Assembly: GCF_003112515.1 (NCBI RefSeq)
Contig: NZ_BEVZ01000003.1
Span: forward strand, 124,001-188,000
Reading direction: 5' to 3'
DNA: 64,000 nucleotides
Origin: Streptomyces fragilis
GTDB lineage: Bacteria; Actinomycetota; Actinomycetes; Streptomycetales; Streptomycetaceae
Shown: piece by piece, positions 8,471-21,696 of the stretch
Position numbering within the stretch: the stretch's first letter is position 1
Layout of the letters: each line of letters opens with the position of its first letter
Translations under genes and position numbers: made by a program
Notes under the pieces: generated by a model
The model's input: the letters and a program-made list of their open reading frames with translations, nothing else
Told to the model about the DNA's origin: nothing
Database searches by the model: none

Positions 8471-10105
8471 TCAGGCCGGGGTGAGCCCCGGGTTGCCGGC
8501 CTCCGTGGTGAACGCGGCGGCCACCGTCAGCGGCTCGCCCGGCGTGGTGATCCTGGGGAGGGTCTTGAACTCCGTCCTGGCCTCCCGCCGGCCCAGCTCG
8601 ACCGTGGTGTAGCCCCGCAGCCCGTTGTAGAACCGCAGGTGCGGGTTGCGCGCGTGGTAGCCGGCCCAGTTGGACGGCCGTTCCGAGCCGTCGCCGCCCG
8701 AGGAGATGGAGGTGGTGACGATCTCGGTGCCCAGCGTCCGCGAGGACGGGTCGTCGAAGTCCTCCTTGACGTCCAGCCCGTAGTGCACGTGGACGTCGCC
8801 GGTGAGGATCATCAGGTTCTCCCGGCCGGACGCCTTCCACCCCTCCAGCACCCGCCGCCGGGAGGCCGGGTAGCCGTCCCAGGAGTCCATGGACCGCGTG
8901 GTGTTGCCCGCGGTGGGGTGGTTGCGGCGGCTGAAGGTGACCTGCTGCGGGACCACGTTCCACACCGCGGACGACCGGCGCCAGCCGTCGACGAGCCACC
9001 GCTCCTGCTCCGCCCCGGTCAGCGTCATCGACTCGGCCTCGGACTCGGGGGTGGGCGTCTTCCAGCCGTCCCCGTTCGCCTGGTCGGTGCGGTACTGCCG
9101 GGTGTCCAGGACGTCGAACTGGGCCAGCCGGCCCCAGTGCATCCGCCGGTACAGCCGCAGGTCCGGGCCCTCGGGCCGCTGGGCGGCGCGCAGCGGCATG
9201 TTCTCCCAGTACGCGCGGTAGGCGGCGGCGCGGCGCAGCAGCCACTCCTCGGGCGGGACGGAGCCCTCCGGGTGGTCGCCCGCGTAGTTGTTCTCGGTCT
9301 CGTGGTCGTCCCAGGTCACCACGAACGGGTGCGCGAGGTGGGCGGCAATCAGGTCCGGGTCGGACTTGTAGAGGGCGTACCGCAGGCGGTAGTCCTCCAG
9401 CGTCACCGTCTCGTGGGCGAAGTGGGCGGGGATCACCCGGTCCGTGTAGTTGCGGGCGCCGCCCTTGGCGTCGACGGCGTACTCGTAGAGGTAGTCGCCG
9501 AGGTGGAAGACCGCGTCCAGGTCCTCGCCGGCCAGGTGGCGGTAGGCGGTCCAGTGCCCCTGGTCGTAGCGCTGGCAGGAGACCACGCCGAGGCGCAGCC
9601 GGTCGACCCGGGCGCCGAACGCGGGCGCGGTGCGGGTGCGGCCCGCCGGGCTCACCCAGTCGCCCGCGCGGAAGCGGTAGTGGTACTCCGAGCCGGGCCG
9701 CAGGTGGCGCACGTCGACGTGCACGGCGTGGTCGAACTCCGGGTGCGCCCAGGCGTGACCGCGCCGCACGACGCGGGTGAAGCGTTCGTCGTGGGCCAGC
9801 TCCCAGTGCACGGAGACCCGCCGGTCCGGCAGCCCGCCGCCGGGGTCCAGGGGCCGCGGGGCCAGCCGGGTCCACAGCGCCACCGAGTCCGGCAGCGGGT
9901 CGCCGGAGGCCACGCCCAGCGTGAACGGGTCCTCGGACAGCCCGGCGGGTTCGAGCTCGTCGGCGGCGGCGGTGCCGGCGCCGGGCAGGCCCACCGCGAA
10001 GGCCAGCGCGGCCGCCGCGGCGGTGGTGGTCAGGAATCTTCGGCGCCCGAGCGAGAGCGCGGCGTTCCTGAGCTCGGCGGAGTGCGGACCGGTGGGCGAG
10101 GGCAT
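8471..10105 (-). CDS. phoD: Tat-exported PhoD-like alkaline phosphatase/phosphodiesterase
   Basis: 544 residues from the ATG at 10105, which has GGAAGG upstream. The N-terminus has a twin-arginine signal (LGRRRFLTTTAAAAALAFAV). A PhoD N-terminal domain follows (FTLGVASGDPLPDSVALW), then metal-site segments of the calcineurin-like fold: SCQRYDQGHW, VFHLGDYLYEY, TWDDHETENN and LTGDVHVHY. Family members hydrolyse phosphomono- or diesters outside the cell under phosphate limitation. A Pho-box was looked for in the 200-bp gap upstream and not recognised. It is divergent from the DoxX gene. Confidence 0.9.
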   Translation of the reverse strand: MPSPTGPHSAELRNAALSLGRRRFLTTTAAAAALAFAVGLPGAGTAAADELEPAGLSEDPFTLGVASGDPLPDSVALWTRLAPRPLDPGGGLPDRRVSVHWELAHDERFTRVVRRGHAWAHPEFDHAVHVDVRHLRPGSEYHYRFRAGDWVSPAGRTRTAPAFGARVDRLRLGVVSCQRYDQGHWTAYRHLAGEDLDAVFHLGDYLYEYAVDAKGGARNYTDRVIPAHFAHETVTLEDYRLRYALYKSDPDLIAAHLAHPFVVTWDDHETENNYAGDHPEGSVPPEEWLLRRAAAYRAYWENMPLRAAQRPEGPDLRLYRRMHWGRLAQFDVLDTRQYRTDQANGDGWKTPTPESEAESMTLTGAEQERWLVDGWRRSSAVWNVVPQQVTFSRRNHPTAGNTTRSMDSWDGYPASRRRVLEGWKASGRENLMILTGDVHVHYGLDVKEDFDDPSSRTLGTEIVTTSISSGGDGSERPSNWAGYHARNPHLRFYNGLRGYTTVELGRREARTEFKTLPRITTPGEPLTVAAAFTTEAGNPGLTPA

Positions 10106-10307
10106 GGTGGCCTTCCGGGACGAGGACGGGGTGCGGAAGGCATTCGAGCGGGACAGGACGACCCCCCGTTGTTGAGGACACGACATGCAGATGACGGCTG
10201 GGTTACCTCCCCACGCCCCTGGCAGATCACTCGTCCGCGCGGATGGAACGGCGCAAAGCTGGGGACTCGGGACCGGTCCTGACCGGTCCCGGGTGCAAGG
10301 AGTCGAC

Positions 10308-10856
10308 GTGACGAGTTTCGACCGGCGTGATCTCGGCCTGCTGCTGCTCCGCGCGGGCACCGGCGGCGTGCTCGCTGCGCACGGCGCGCAGAAGCTGTTC
10401 GGGTGGTTCGGCGGCCACGGGCTGGAGGGCACCGGGCAGTGGATGGAGTCCATCGGCTACACCCCGGGCCGGGCCAGCGCCGCCATGGCGGGCGCCGCCG
10501 AGACCGGCGGCGGCCTGCTGCTGGCCCTCGGCCTGGCCACGCCCGCGGCGGGGGCGGCGGCCGCGGGGGCGATGGCGGGAGCGGCGGCGGTCCACGCCCC
10601 GCAGGGCTTCTTCGCGCAGAGCGGCGGCTACGAGTACGCGGCCTCGCTCGGCCTCACGGCCGCCGGCCTGGCCGTCACCGGGCCCGGGCGGCTCTCGCTC
10701 GACCACCTGCTCGGGCACGCGCTCAACAAGGGGTGGATGGTGCCGGCCGTGTTCGCCGCGGTGGGCGCGGCGACGGCGTGCGTGGTGGGCAGCCGCAACC
10801 GCCGGGTCGGCAGGCAGCAGGACGAGAGCGTGCAGGAGCCGCTGTTCGAGGAGTGA
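10308..10856 (+). CDS. DoxX-family membrane protein
   Basis: 182 residues from a GTG at 10308 with AAGGAG 5 nt upstream; a longer in-frame ATG start at 10185 lacks a ribosome site. The N-terminus LGLLLLRAGTGGVLAAHGAQKLFGWFGGHG is a DoxX signature (split here: LLLRAGTGG, AHGAQKLFGWFGG). Four hydrophobic segments follow, and the C-terminal tail is charged. DoxX proteins are linked to redox and thiol stress membrane complexes in actinobacteria. The substrate is not known. Confidence 0.85.
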   Translation: MTSFDRRDLGLLLLRAGTGGVLAAHGAQKLFGWFGGHGLEGTGQWMESIGYTPGRASAAMAGAAETGGGLLLALGLATPAAGAAAAGAMAGAAAVHAPQGFFAQSGGYEYAASLGLTAAGLAVTGPGRLSLDHLLGHALNKGWMVPAVFAAVGAATACVVGSRNRRVGRQQDESVQEPLFEE

Positions 10857-10897
10857 CGGGGAGAGTGCGGACGCCCGCGCTCAGCGCGCGGGGCGGG

Positions 10898-11878
10898 TCA
10901 CCCCACCGCCATGTGGAGGCGCAGCACCAGCCCGTCCGGCCCGGTGCGCATCTCGACCAGGTCGCAGAGCTGGTGCATGATCCACACCCCGCGGCCGCCG
11001 TGCGGCGAACGCGGGTCGGGGCGCCGGCGGCCGACCAGCGGATCGGTCAGCTGCCCGTCGTCGCGTATCTCGGCGACCAGCGAGTTCTCGGCGCGCCACA
11101 TGCGCAGCGTGCCCCGCCCGCCGCCGTGCCGCACCGAGTTGCCGGTGGCCTCGCCGATGGCCAGCAGCCAGTCGGTGCGCCGGGCCGGCGGGAGCCCGCA
11201 GCGCGACGCCCAGTCCTCCGCCGTGCCGCGCGCCAGCGCCAGCTCGTGCTCGCCGAACTCGACCACCAGCGGGTCGACGGGGTCCGGGAGCGGGGTGTCG
11301 AAGGACCGGCACACGTCCAGCGGGTCGGCGAAGTCGGGACTGGTCCGCCGCACGCCGTCCTCGGTCACCACCGGGTGGATGCGGCGGGCCGCCTCCAGCA
11401 CCGACTCGGGCAGCGTCACGTCGTACGGGGTCAGCACGCTGACCCGGCGGCCCGCGAAGGCCACGTTGACCAGGGCCTGGTGGCGCAGCGCCTCCACCGT
11501 CCCGGCCGGCCCGCGCTCCGCGTACACACACTCGCCCACGATGGACGGCCGGGACTCCGAGCTCTCGTGCCGGTCCGCGAACTCGCGGAACAGGGAGAGC
11601 AGGCGGCCCGGGTTGCGCCCGGCCTCCGTCATGTCGAGCCAGGTGACGCGCCCGTCCAGGTCCTCCAGGTGCGCGCGCAGAGCCTCCAGCCGCGGCCCGG
11701 GGACCACGACCAGCGCCTGCGCTCCGCGGCCCAGGACGGCGGTGCGCACGAACCGGCCCACGCCGTCGAGGTACTCCGCCTCGGAGCGGTAGAAGAGCGC
11801 GGGGTGGAAGAGCCCGGAGCCGGGCCCTCGACCGGGCGGCTGCCGGAAGTACGTGGTGGTTCGGCTGTGCGTCGTCAT
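10898..11878 (-). CDS. MEDS-domain sensor with anti-sigma-type ATPase (RsbW-like) domain
   Basis: 326 residues. Residues about 20-185 form a MEDS (DcmR sensory) domain: HPALFYRSEAEYLDGVGRF and ALVVVPGPRLEALRAHL. Residues about 205-320 are a HATPase_c_2 domain with N-box LLAIGEATGNSVRHG and GRGVWIMHQLCDLVE, the fold of RsbW/SpoIIAB anti-sigma kinases. The start overlaps the stop of the next upstream gene as ATGA, indicating coupling. It is a likely switch protein that binds or phosphorylates a STAS antagonist. No sigma-factor gene is near. Confidence 0.85.
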   Translation of the reverse strand: MTTHSRTTTYFRQPPGRGPGSGLFHPALFYRSEAEYLDGVGRFVRTAVLGRGAQALVVVPGPRLEALRAHLEDLDGRVTWLDMTEAGRNPGRLLSLFREFADRHESSESRPSIVGECVYAERGPAGTVEALRHQALVNVAFAGRRVSVLTPYDVTLPESVLEAARRIHPVVTEDGVRRTSPDFADPLDVCRSFDTPLPDPVDPLVVEFGEHELALARGTAEDWASRCGLPPARRTDWLLAIGEATGNSVRHGGGRGTLRMWRAENSLVAEIRDDGQLTDPLVGRRRPDPRSPHGGRGVWIMHQLCDLVEMRTGPDGLVLRLHMAVG

Positions 11879-12747
11879 CGGTCGGCGATCTCCACAGCGG
11901 CCCCGAGTTCGGGGAACAGTCCGAGGAGCCGTCTCAGGGGGGCAGGGGCGTGCAGCAGACGCAGGCGTCCGCGGCTGCGGCGTCGGGCGGCCTCGGCGAG
12001 CGTGGCCAGCGAGGAGATGTCCAGGTGCCGGAGGCCGGAGAGGTCCAGCTCCACGTCACCGCCGGGGGAGCCCGACACCACGGCCGCCGCGGAACGCACG
12101 GCGGACCGGGTGTCGTACCCGGCCGAACCCGACAGCCGCAGGCCGGTACGCCCCGGCAGCGGCTCGAGACGCAGGACGGGACCGGCGACGGGGGCGCCGC
12201 GGTGGTGCACGTGCGCCCCGGCCAACTGGGCCAGCAGGGGCGCGGGCACCAGGCGGCTGTCGTAGAAGCACCACGCCGTGAGCGGCAGCGCTTCGAAGAC
12301 CTCGTGGTGCAGCCGGAGCTCGTACTCCAGCAGGCGGTCGGCCCCCGCCACGCCCTGTGCCCCCCAGGCCATCTCGCCGATCGCCCGCAGCCCGCGGTGT
12401 CCCTCCGCGCGCGCGGTGTCCATGGCCTGGTGCCAGAGGCCCATCATGGCGTCCGGGTCGAACGCCGGGCCCGACAGGTAGGTCCGCTCCGCCGTGGTGA
12501 CCACCAGGCGGCCCTCGCCCTCCGCCCGCGCCGCGTCGACGCCGGCGGACGCCAGGACGCCCCTCACCCGGTCCGGGTCCGTGGTGGCGGCGAAGTACTG
12601 CACCTGCTCGCCGCGCTCCAGTCCGGCGCGGACGAAGGGCACCAGATGGCCCGCCCACTCACGGTCGTCGGAGAACACCACGGAGGAGTGGCGGTCCGTT
12701 TGCGGGGTCGGCGGCGCGGGAGCAGGGGCCGTGGAGGTCATGGCCAT
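11875..12747 (-). CDS. MEDS-STAS fusion protein (anti-sigma antagonist-like)
   Basis: 290 residues. An N-terminal MEDS domain (HLVPFVRAGLERGEQVQYFAA; MGLWHQAMDTARAEGHRGLR) is fused to a C-terminal STAS domain with VELDLSGLRHLDISSLATL near residue 235. In STAS antagonists the Ser of the DS/DIS loop is the kinase target; here the loop reads DISS. It is co-transcribed with, and overlaps by 4 bp, the MEDS-ATPase gene. A sensor-antagonist and a sensor-kinase sharing the same MEDS input suggests the pair reads one signal. Confidence 0.85.
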   Translation of the reverse strand: MAMTSTAPAPAPPTPQTDRHSSVVFSDDREWAGHLVPFVRAGLERGEQVQYFAATTDPDRVRGVLASAGVDAARAEGEGRLVVTTAERTYLSGPAFDPDAMMGLWHQAMDTARAEGHRGLRAIGEMAWGAQGVAGADRLLEYELRLHHEVFEALPLTAWCFYDSRLVPAPLLAQLAGAHVHHRGAPVAGPVLRLEPLPGRTGLRLSGSAGYDTRSAVRSAAAVVSGSPGGDVELDLSGLRHLDISSLATLAEAARRRSRGRLRLLHAPAPLRRLLGLFPELGAAVEIADR

Positions 12748-12877
12748 CTCGTCCGTCCTTCTCCGGAGCCCGTCTGTCCTGTCGCGCCGCCGGGACGCCT
12801 GCGCCCCCCAGGCAGGATAACGAAGTGCAGAAATCCCCGATGCCCCGATCCGCCGAACCCAAACGGGGCCGGACGGC

Positions 12878-13240
12878 TCAACTTCGCAGCGCGTTCACAG
12901 CCTGGTCCACATCGTCGTGGAATGTGAAGATCTGGTCCAGCCCCACGGTGTGGAACATCTGTCGCAGGTCGGACCCCAGTCCGGCCAGGGCCAGCGGCCG
13001 GCCCGCCCGCTCGGCGCGGTGGTGGGCCGTCACGAGGACGGTGATGCCCGTGGAGTCGCAGTAGGAGAGCCCGGTGAGATCGATCACGAGGCCGCCGGAC
13101 CGGGCGAGGTCCAGCTCGTCCAGGGCGCCCAGCAGGGCGCCGGCCGTGTGGTGGTCGAGTTCGCCGGTCGCCCGCAGCACGGCCGCACCCGACGGGTGCG
13201 TGTGCCGGTCGACGGTGAGGACGGGGTCGGTCTTGGTCAC
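12878..13240 (-). CDS. STAS-domain anti-sigma factor antagonist
   Basis: A 120-residue single STAS domain. VIDLTGLSYCDSTGITVLV near residue 60 carries the classical DSxG loop whose Ser is phosphorylated by an RsbW/SpoIIAB-like kinase. It starts with an ATG at 13240 and faces away from the giant sensor gene at 13489. The 130-bp gap to the MEDS-STAS gene leaves room for a separate promoter or read-through. By family it binds an anti-sigma protein when unphosphorylated. Confidence 0.9.
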   Translation of the reverse strand: MTKTDPVLTVDRHTHPSGAAVLRATGELDHHTAGALLGALDELDLARSGGLVIDLTGLSYCDSTGITVLVTAHHRAERAGRPLALAGLGSDLRQMFHTVGLDQIFTFHDDVDQAVNALRS

Positions 13241-13488
13241 CGGGTCTCCTGAGGGGGGTGGGGATGTGACGGAGGGCGGTCGAGGACGGCGGGAGCGGAC
13301 GGACGGCCCGGCAGGTACTTCCGGCGGCGGCCGCCGTTCGGATGCGGATCGGAGGCGATCTGCCCGTAAGAGCCACGGGTTCGGCTTATCCTACGAAGCT
13401 TGTGGAATGCGTGTGGGGTTCCCGTGAAACGACGGCGGCGGGCGCGTCGTCCGTGTACGGGTGCTCGGTCGAGACGAAAGGCCCTCCC

Positions 13489-18227
<4,739 letters not shown>

Positions 18228-18231
<4 letters not shown>

Positions 18232-18527
18232 CGCCGCTGACCGTGACCCCCGGCACCGCGCCCGGCGGGCGGCCGCTGCTGACGGTGGCCGGTGAGATCG
18301 ACCTCGGCAACGCCGGGCTGCTGGCCCGCGAGCTGGAGGCGCTGGAGGCCGACGCCGGCCCCGAACGGGTGGTGGTCGACCTCACCGCCGTGGACTACCT
18401 GGACAGCGCCGGGCTCAGCGTGCTGTTCGTCCACGCGGAGAGACTCGAGATCGTCGCCTCGTCGCTGCTGGAGCCGGTGCTGACCTACTCCGGCCTGACC
18501 GAGCTCGCCGTGGTCCGCGCGCCGTAG
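18228..18527 (+). CDS. STAS-domain anti-sigma factor antagonist
   Basis: 99 residues. The start ATG overlaps the stop of the giant sensor (ATGA), so it is translationally coupled. LTVAGEIDLGNAGLL and VDLTAVDYLDSAGLSVLF carry the STAS DSxG loop with a conserved Ser near residue 64. It is the natural substrate candidate for both the C-terminal RsbW-like kinase and the SpoIIE phosphatase of the fused neighbour. It is convergent with map. Confidence 0.9.
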
Positions 18528-18549
18528 CGCCCGGACCCGCGGCGGGTGC

Positions 18550-19407
18550 CTACGGCAGGGTGAGGATCTCGGCGCCGGTGTCGGTGACGACGAGCGTGTG
18601 CTCGAACTGGGCGGTGCGCAGCCGGTCCTTGGTGACGACCGTCCAGTTGTCGTCCCAGATCTCGTACTCGTACGTGCCCAGCGTCAGCATCGGCTCGATG
18701 GTGAACGTCATGCCCGGCTGCATCACCGTCGTGGCGTACGGGCTGTCGTAGTGCGGGATCACCAGGCCGGAGTGGAAGGAGGTGTTGATGCCGTGCCCGG
18801 TGAAGTCGCGGACCACGCCGTAGCCGAACCGCTTGGCGTACGACTCGATGACCCGGCCGATCACGTTGATCTGCCGGCCCGGCCGGACCGCCTTGATCGC
18901 GCGGTTCAGCGCCTCGCGGGTCCGCTCCACCAGCAGCCGGGACTCCTCGTCGACGTCACCCACCAGGTAGGTGGCGTTGTTGTCGCCGTGCACCCCGCCG
19001 ATGTACGCGGTGACGTCCAGGTTGACGATGTCGCCGTCGCGCAGCTCCGTCGAGTCGGGGATGCCGTGGCAGATGACCTCGTTGACGGAGGTGCACAGCG
19101 ACTTGGGGAAGCCGCGGTAGCCCAGCGTCGACGGGTAGGCGCCGTGGTCGCACATGAACTCGTGGGCCACCCTGTCGAGTTCGTCGGTGGTGACCCCCGG
19201 CGCGATGTGCTTGGCGGCCTCCTCCATCGCCTGCGCGGCGATCCGGCCGGCCACCCGCATCGCCTCGACGACCTCCGGAGTCTGCACCTCGGGGCCGGTG
19301 TACGGCGTCGGCGCGGGCTTGCCGACGTACTCGGGCCGCCTGATGTTTCCGGGTACGGATCGGGTGGGAGAAAGCTCCCCTGGTACGAGCAGCGACTGGG
19401 CAGACAT
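18550..19407 (-). CDS. map: type I methionine aminopeptidase
   Basis: 285 residues from the ATG at 19407 ([11 protein letters not shown]). It removes N-terminal Met from nascent proteins. The pita-bread fold metal ligands are visible: [45 protein letters not shown] and FEHTLVVT. The N-terminal extension with [18 protein letters not shown] is of the actinobacterial MapB-like kind. Streptomyces carry several map copies, so this may not be the only one. It is convergent with the small STAS gene, with a 22-bp gap. Confidence 0.95.
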   Translation of the reverse strand: MSAQSLLVPGELSPTRSVPGNIRRPEYVGKPAPTPYTGPEVQTPEVVEAMRVAGRIAAQAMEEAAKHIAPGVTTDELDRVAHEFMCDHGAYPSTLGYRGFPKSLCTSVNEVICHGIPDSTELRDGDIVNLDVTAYIGGVHGDNNATYLVGDVDEESRLLVERTREALNRAIKAVRPGRQINVIGRVIESYAKRFGYGVVRDFTGHGINTSFHSGLVIPHYDSPYATTVMQPGMTFTIEPMLTLGTYEYEIWDDNWTVVTKDRLRTAQFEHTLVVTDTGAEILTLP

Positions 19408-19472
19408 GCCTGCGAGTCTAACCAGCGGGGCATACGGCATCAGCCCGTGTGGACGAGGGAAGGAGACACGGC

Positions 19473-19700
19473 ATGGCCCTGTTCAAGAAGCGCGCGGCCG
19501 GCAAGCCGGGCGAGTGGTACTACTGCCTGCAGCACAAGAAGGTCGAGGAGGGGCCCGAGTGCCCCGCCAAGGACCGGTTCGGCCCGTACACCACCCGCGG
19601 TGAGGCCGAGCACGCCATGGAGACGGCCCGCGAGCGCAACCTCGAGTGGGAGAACGACCCCAAGTGGCACGACCCCGCGGCACGCGGTGACCAGGAGTAG
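19473..19700 (+). CDS. small conserved hypothetical protein
   Basis: 75 residues from the ATG at 19473 with GGAAGGAGA just upstream. It is basic at the N-terminus ([18 protein letters not shown]), with Cys in YYCLQHKK and [11 protein letters not shown], then [14 protein letters not shown]. The last element looks like a small SPOR/zinc-ribbon-like unit, but I cannot assign a family. It is divergent from map. The 3' end including the stop lies in a 16-bp tandem repeat. Confidence 0.75.
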   Translation: MALFKKRAAGKPGEWYYCLQHKKVEEGPECPAKDRFGPYTTRGEAEHAMETARERNLEWENDPKWHDPAARGDQE

Positions 19701-19748
19701 CCGCGACCAGGGCTAGCCACGACCAGGAGTGGCCGCGACCAGGGGTGG
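19685..19748 (+). repeat. 16-bp tandem repeat, four copies
   Basis: Four head-to-tail 16-mers (19685, 19701, 19717, 19733) follow the pattern CCGCGACCAGGRSTRG with a few substitutions. The first copy encodes the last codons and stop of the small upstream protein. The array ends about 20 bp before the convergent hypothetical gene, in the slot where a terminator would be expected. Confidence 0.85.
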
Positions 19749-19769
19749 TGAAACCCCGGCGGGGCGGCT

Positions 19770-20417
19770 CTACCAGCGTGGGGGCGGCGGCGCCGTCAGC
19801 TGGTCGGCCAGGCGGGACAGCCGGTCCCGGAACCTGCGCCGCCCGCGCGGCGCGGCCGCCGAGTTCTCCCCGGCGGCCGCGCTGACCAGGTGCTGCACCG
19901 TGTCCAGGTCGACGGCGGCCTCCGCCCCGTCGGCCGGGCCTAGCAGCTCGTGCGCCATCGCCGCCAGGTCCTCGTGCCCCTCCGGCCCCCCGGCACCCCC
20001 GGTGCGGGACCCGGCCAGCGCCAGCACCGTCGCCCCGGCGCGCCGGGCGTCGCGCACCCGCTCCAGCAGCTCGGGGCCCGTCGCGTCGGGGGCCACCACC
20101 AGCAGCGTCTCCCCGCGGCGCGCCGCCTCCACTCGGCCGAGACCGACGGCCAGGTGGGCCGGGTCCGAGGCGCGCGCCGCGTGCCGCACCAGGGTGGGGG
20201 AGAGCTCGGGCGTCCCCGACCAGGCCGCCTCGTCCACCAGGTGCGCCGCCAGGTGCCACGGCTCGTAGGCGGGCGTGCCCACCAGCAGCAGCCCGCCGCC
20301 GTGCGACACCACCGACCCGCGCAGCGCCCCCGCGAACCTGCGCGTCGCGTCCAGCCACTGGGTCCCGGCCAGGACCTCGCGCAGCAGCGCCACCCGTACG
20401 GCATCCATGCGGCGCAT
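19770..20417 (-). CDS. conserved hypothetical protein
   Basis: 215 residues; the start may be the ATG at 20417 or three codons later at 20408. It has alternating hydrophobic beta-like segments (GGGLLLVGTPAYEPWHLAAHLVDEA; ETLLVVAPDA; GATVLALAG), suggesting an alpha/beta fold, and a basic Pro-rich tail. It has no motif I recognise. Homologues with this look occur next to F420-reductase genes in Streptomyces as far as I recall, but no function follows. It is divergent from the reductase at 20631. Confidence 0.65.
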   Translation of the reverse strand: MRRMDAVRVALLREVLAGTQWLDATRRFAGALRGSVVSHGGGLLLVGTPAYEPWHLAAHLVDEAAWSGTPELSPTLVRHAARASDPAHLAVGLGRVEAARRGETLLVVAPDATGPELLERVRDARRAGATVLALAGSRTGGAGGPEGHEDLAAMAHELLGPADGAEAAVDLDTVQHLVSAAAGENSAAAPRGRRRFRDRLSRLADQLTAPPPPRW

Positions 20418-20630
20418 GGTGCCGCAAGCGCCCTCCGGCGGTGCGGGGTTCGCCGCCGATTCGTCCGAACCGACGACGGGGACGGCGCGTGCTGACGCGG
20501 CCGCCGGCATCGCCCGGCGCGGCGGCCCGGCACGGTGGCGGGCCCGCTCGCCGACGCGCTCGGGGACGTGCTCGCCGACGTGACCCATCCCACCGCCGAG
20601 CAGGCGCTTTCCGCACGTAAAGTCAGGCTC

Positions 20631-21359
20631 ATGACCACTACAGACAGTGCGCGCAACGGTGCGCAGAACGCCGGGCAGAAGGCCCCCGCCAAGGACCCGT
20701 GGGACCTCCCCGACGTCTCCGGGATGACCGTCGGCGTCCTCGGCGGCACCGGCGACCAGGGCCAGGGCCTCGCCTACCGCCTCGCCCGGGCGGGCCAGAA
20801 GGTGATCATCGGCTCCCGTGCCGCCGATCGCGCCCGCGCCGCCGCCGAGGAGATCGGCCACGGCGTCGAGGGCGCCGACAACGCCGAGTGCGCCCGCCGC
20901 AGCGACATCGTGATCGTCGCCGTCCCCTGGGAGGGCCACGCGAAGACGCTGGAGTCGCTGCGCGAGGACCTCGCCGGCAAGCTGGTCGTCGACTGCGTCA
21001 ACCCGCTCGGCTTCGACAAGAAGGGCGCCTACGCGCTCCAGGTCGAGGAGGGCAGCGCCGCCCAGCAGGCCGCCGCGCTGCTGCCCGGCTCCCGCGTCAC
21101 CGCCGCCTTCCACCACCTCTCCGCCGTCCTGCTCAAGGACCCGGGGATCGAGGAGATCGAGACGGACGTGATGGTGCTCGGCGAGGAGCGCGCCGACGTC
21201 GAGATCGTCCAGGCCCTCGCCGGCCGCATCCCCGGCATGCGCGGCGTCTTCGCCGGCCGCCTGCGCAACGCCCACCAGGTGGAGGCGCTGGTCGCCAACC
21301 TGATCTCCGTCAACCGCCGCTACAAGGCCCACGCGGGGCTGCGACTCACCGACGTGTGA
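20631..21359 (+). CDS. npdG: F420-dependent NADP oxidoreductase (NADPH:F420 reductase)
   Basis: 242 residues. The Rossmann motif GVLGGTGDQGQGLAYRLARAG (given in part as VGVLGGTGDQG) begins near residue 33, followed by IIGSRAADRARAAAEEI, which reads the NADP 2'-phosphate (SR). IVIVAVPWEGH and VDCVNPLGFDKKG are typical of the family, which transfers hydride between NADPH and coenzyme F420, supplying F420H2 for redox and antibiotic pathways. The first 30 residues are an Ala/Asn-rich extension not needed for the fold. Confidence 0.9.
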   Translation: MTTTDSARNGAQNAGQKAPAKDPWDLPDVSGMTVGVLGGTGDQGQGLAYRLARAGQKVIIGSRAADRARAAAEEIGHGVEGADNAECARRSDIVIVAVPWEGHAKTLESLREDLAGKLVVDCVNPLGFDKKGAYALQVEEGSAAQQAAALLPGSRVTAAFHHLSAVLLKDPGIEEIETDVMVLGEERADVEIVQALAGRIPGMRGVFAGRLRNAHQVEALVANLISVNRRYKAHAGLRLTDV

Positions 21360-21458
21360 CCGCCGGGGGGCACGAGCGCGGGCAGGGGCATGGGGGACAC
21401 TGGAGGCACGGCAGTCAGCAGCTGTCGTTTCGTCCACGTAGCACCAGGAGCGACCCCC

Positions 21459-21653
21459 ATGCCCCGCCCCCGCCTCGCCCTCTACGCCTTCGTCGTGTGC
21501 GTCCTGTCCGTGGTCGCCGCCGTCGTCTCCTTCGTCGAGGGCACCTGGGGCCTGGGCATCGTGTGGGTGCTGCTGGCCGGACTGTCCTCGAACATGTGCT
21601 GGTACTACTACAAGCGGACGAAGGCGGAGCGCGGGCACTCGGCCACGCGCTGA
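21459..21653 (+). CDS. small two-segment membrane protein
   Basis: 64 residues with CAGGAG 8 nt before the ATG at 21459. Two hydrophobic segments, LALYAFVVCVLSVVAAVVSFV and WGLGIVWVLLAGLSSNM, are separated by a short EGTW loop and followed by a basic tail (YYYKRTKAERGH). Topology would place both ends inside. I do not recognise a family. It lies 99 bp after the F420 reductase. Confidence 0.65.
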   Translation: MPRPRLALYAFVVCVLSVVAAVVSFVEGTWGLGIVWVLLAGLSSNMCWYYYKRTKAERGHSATR

Positions 21654-21696
21654 TCCTCCGGCCGGGACGGCTCCGGTCGGGGGACCTCCTCGTCCG

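Noticed and set aside
8465..10282. 605-codon plus-strand frame opposite phoD
   Set aside because: PhoD motifs and Tat signal clearly assign the minus strand; the opposite frame shows no domain.
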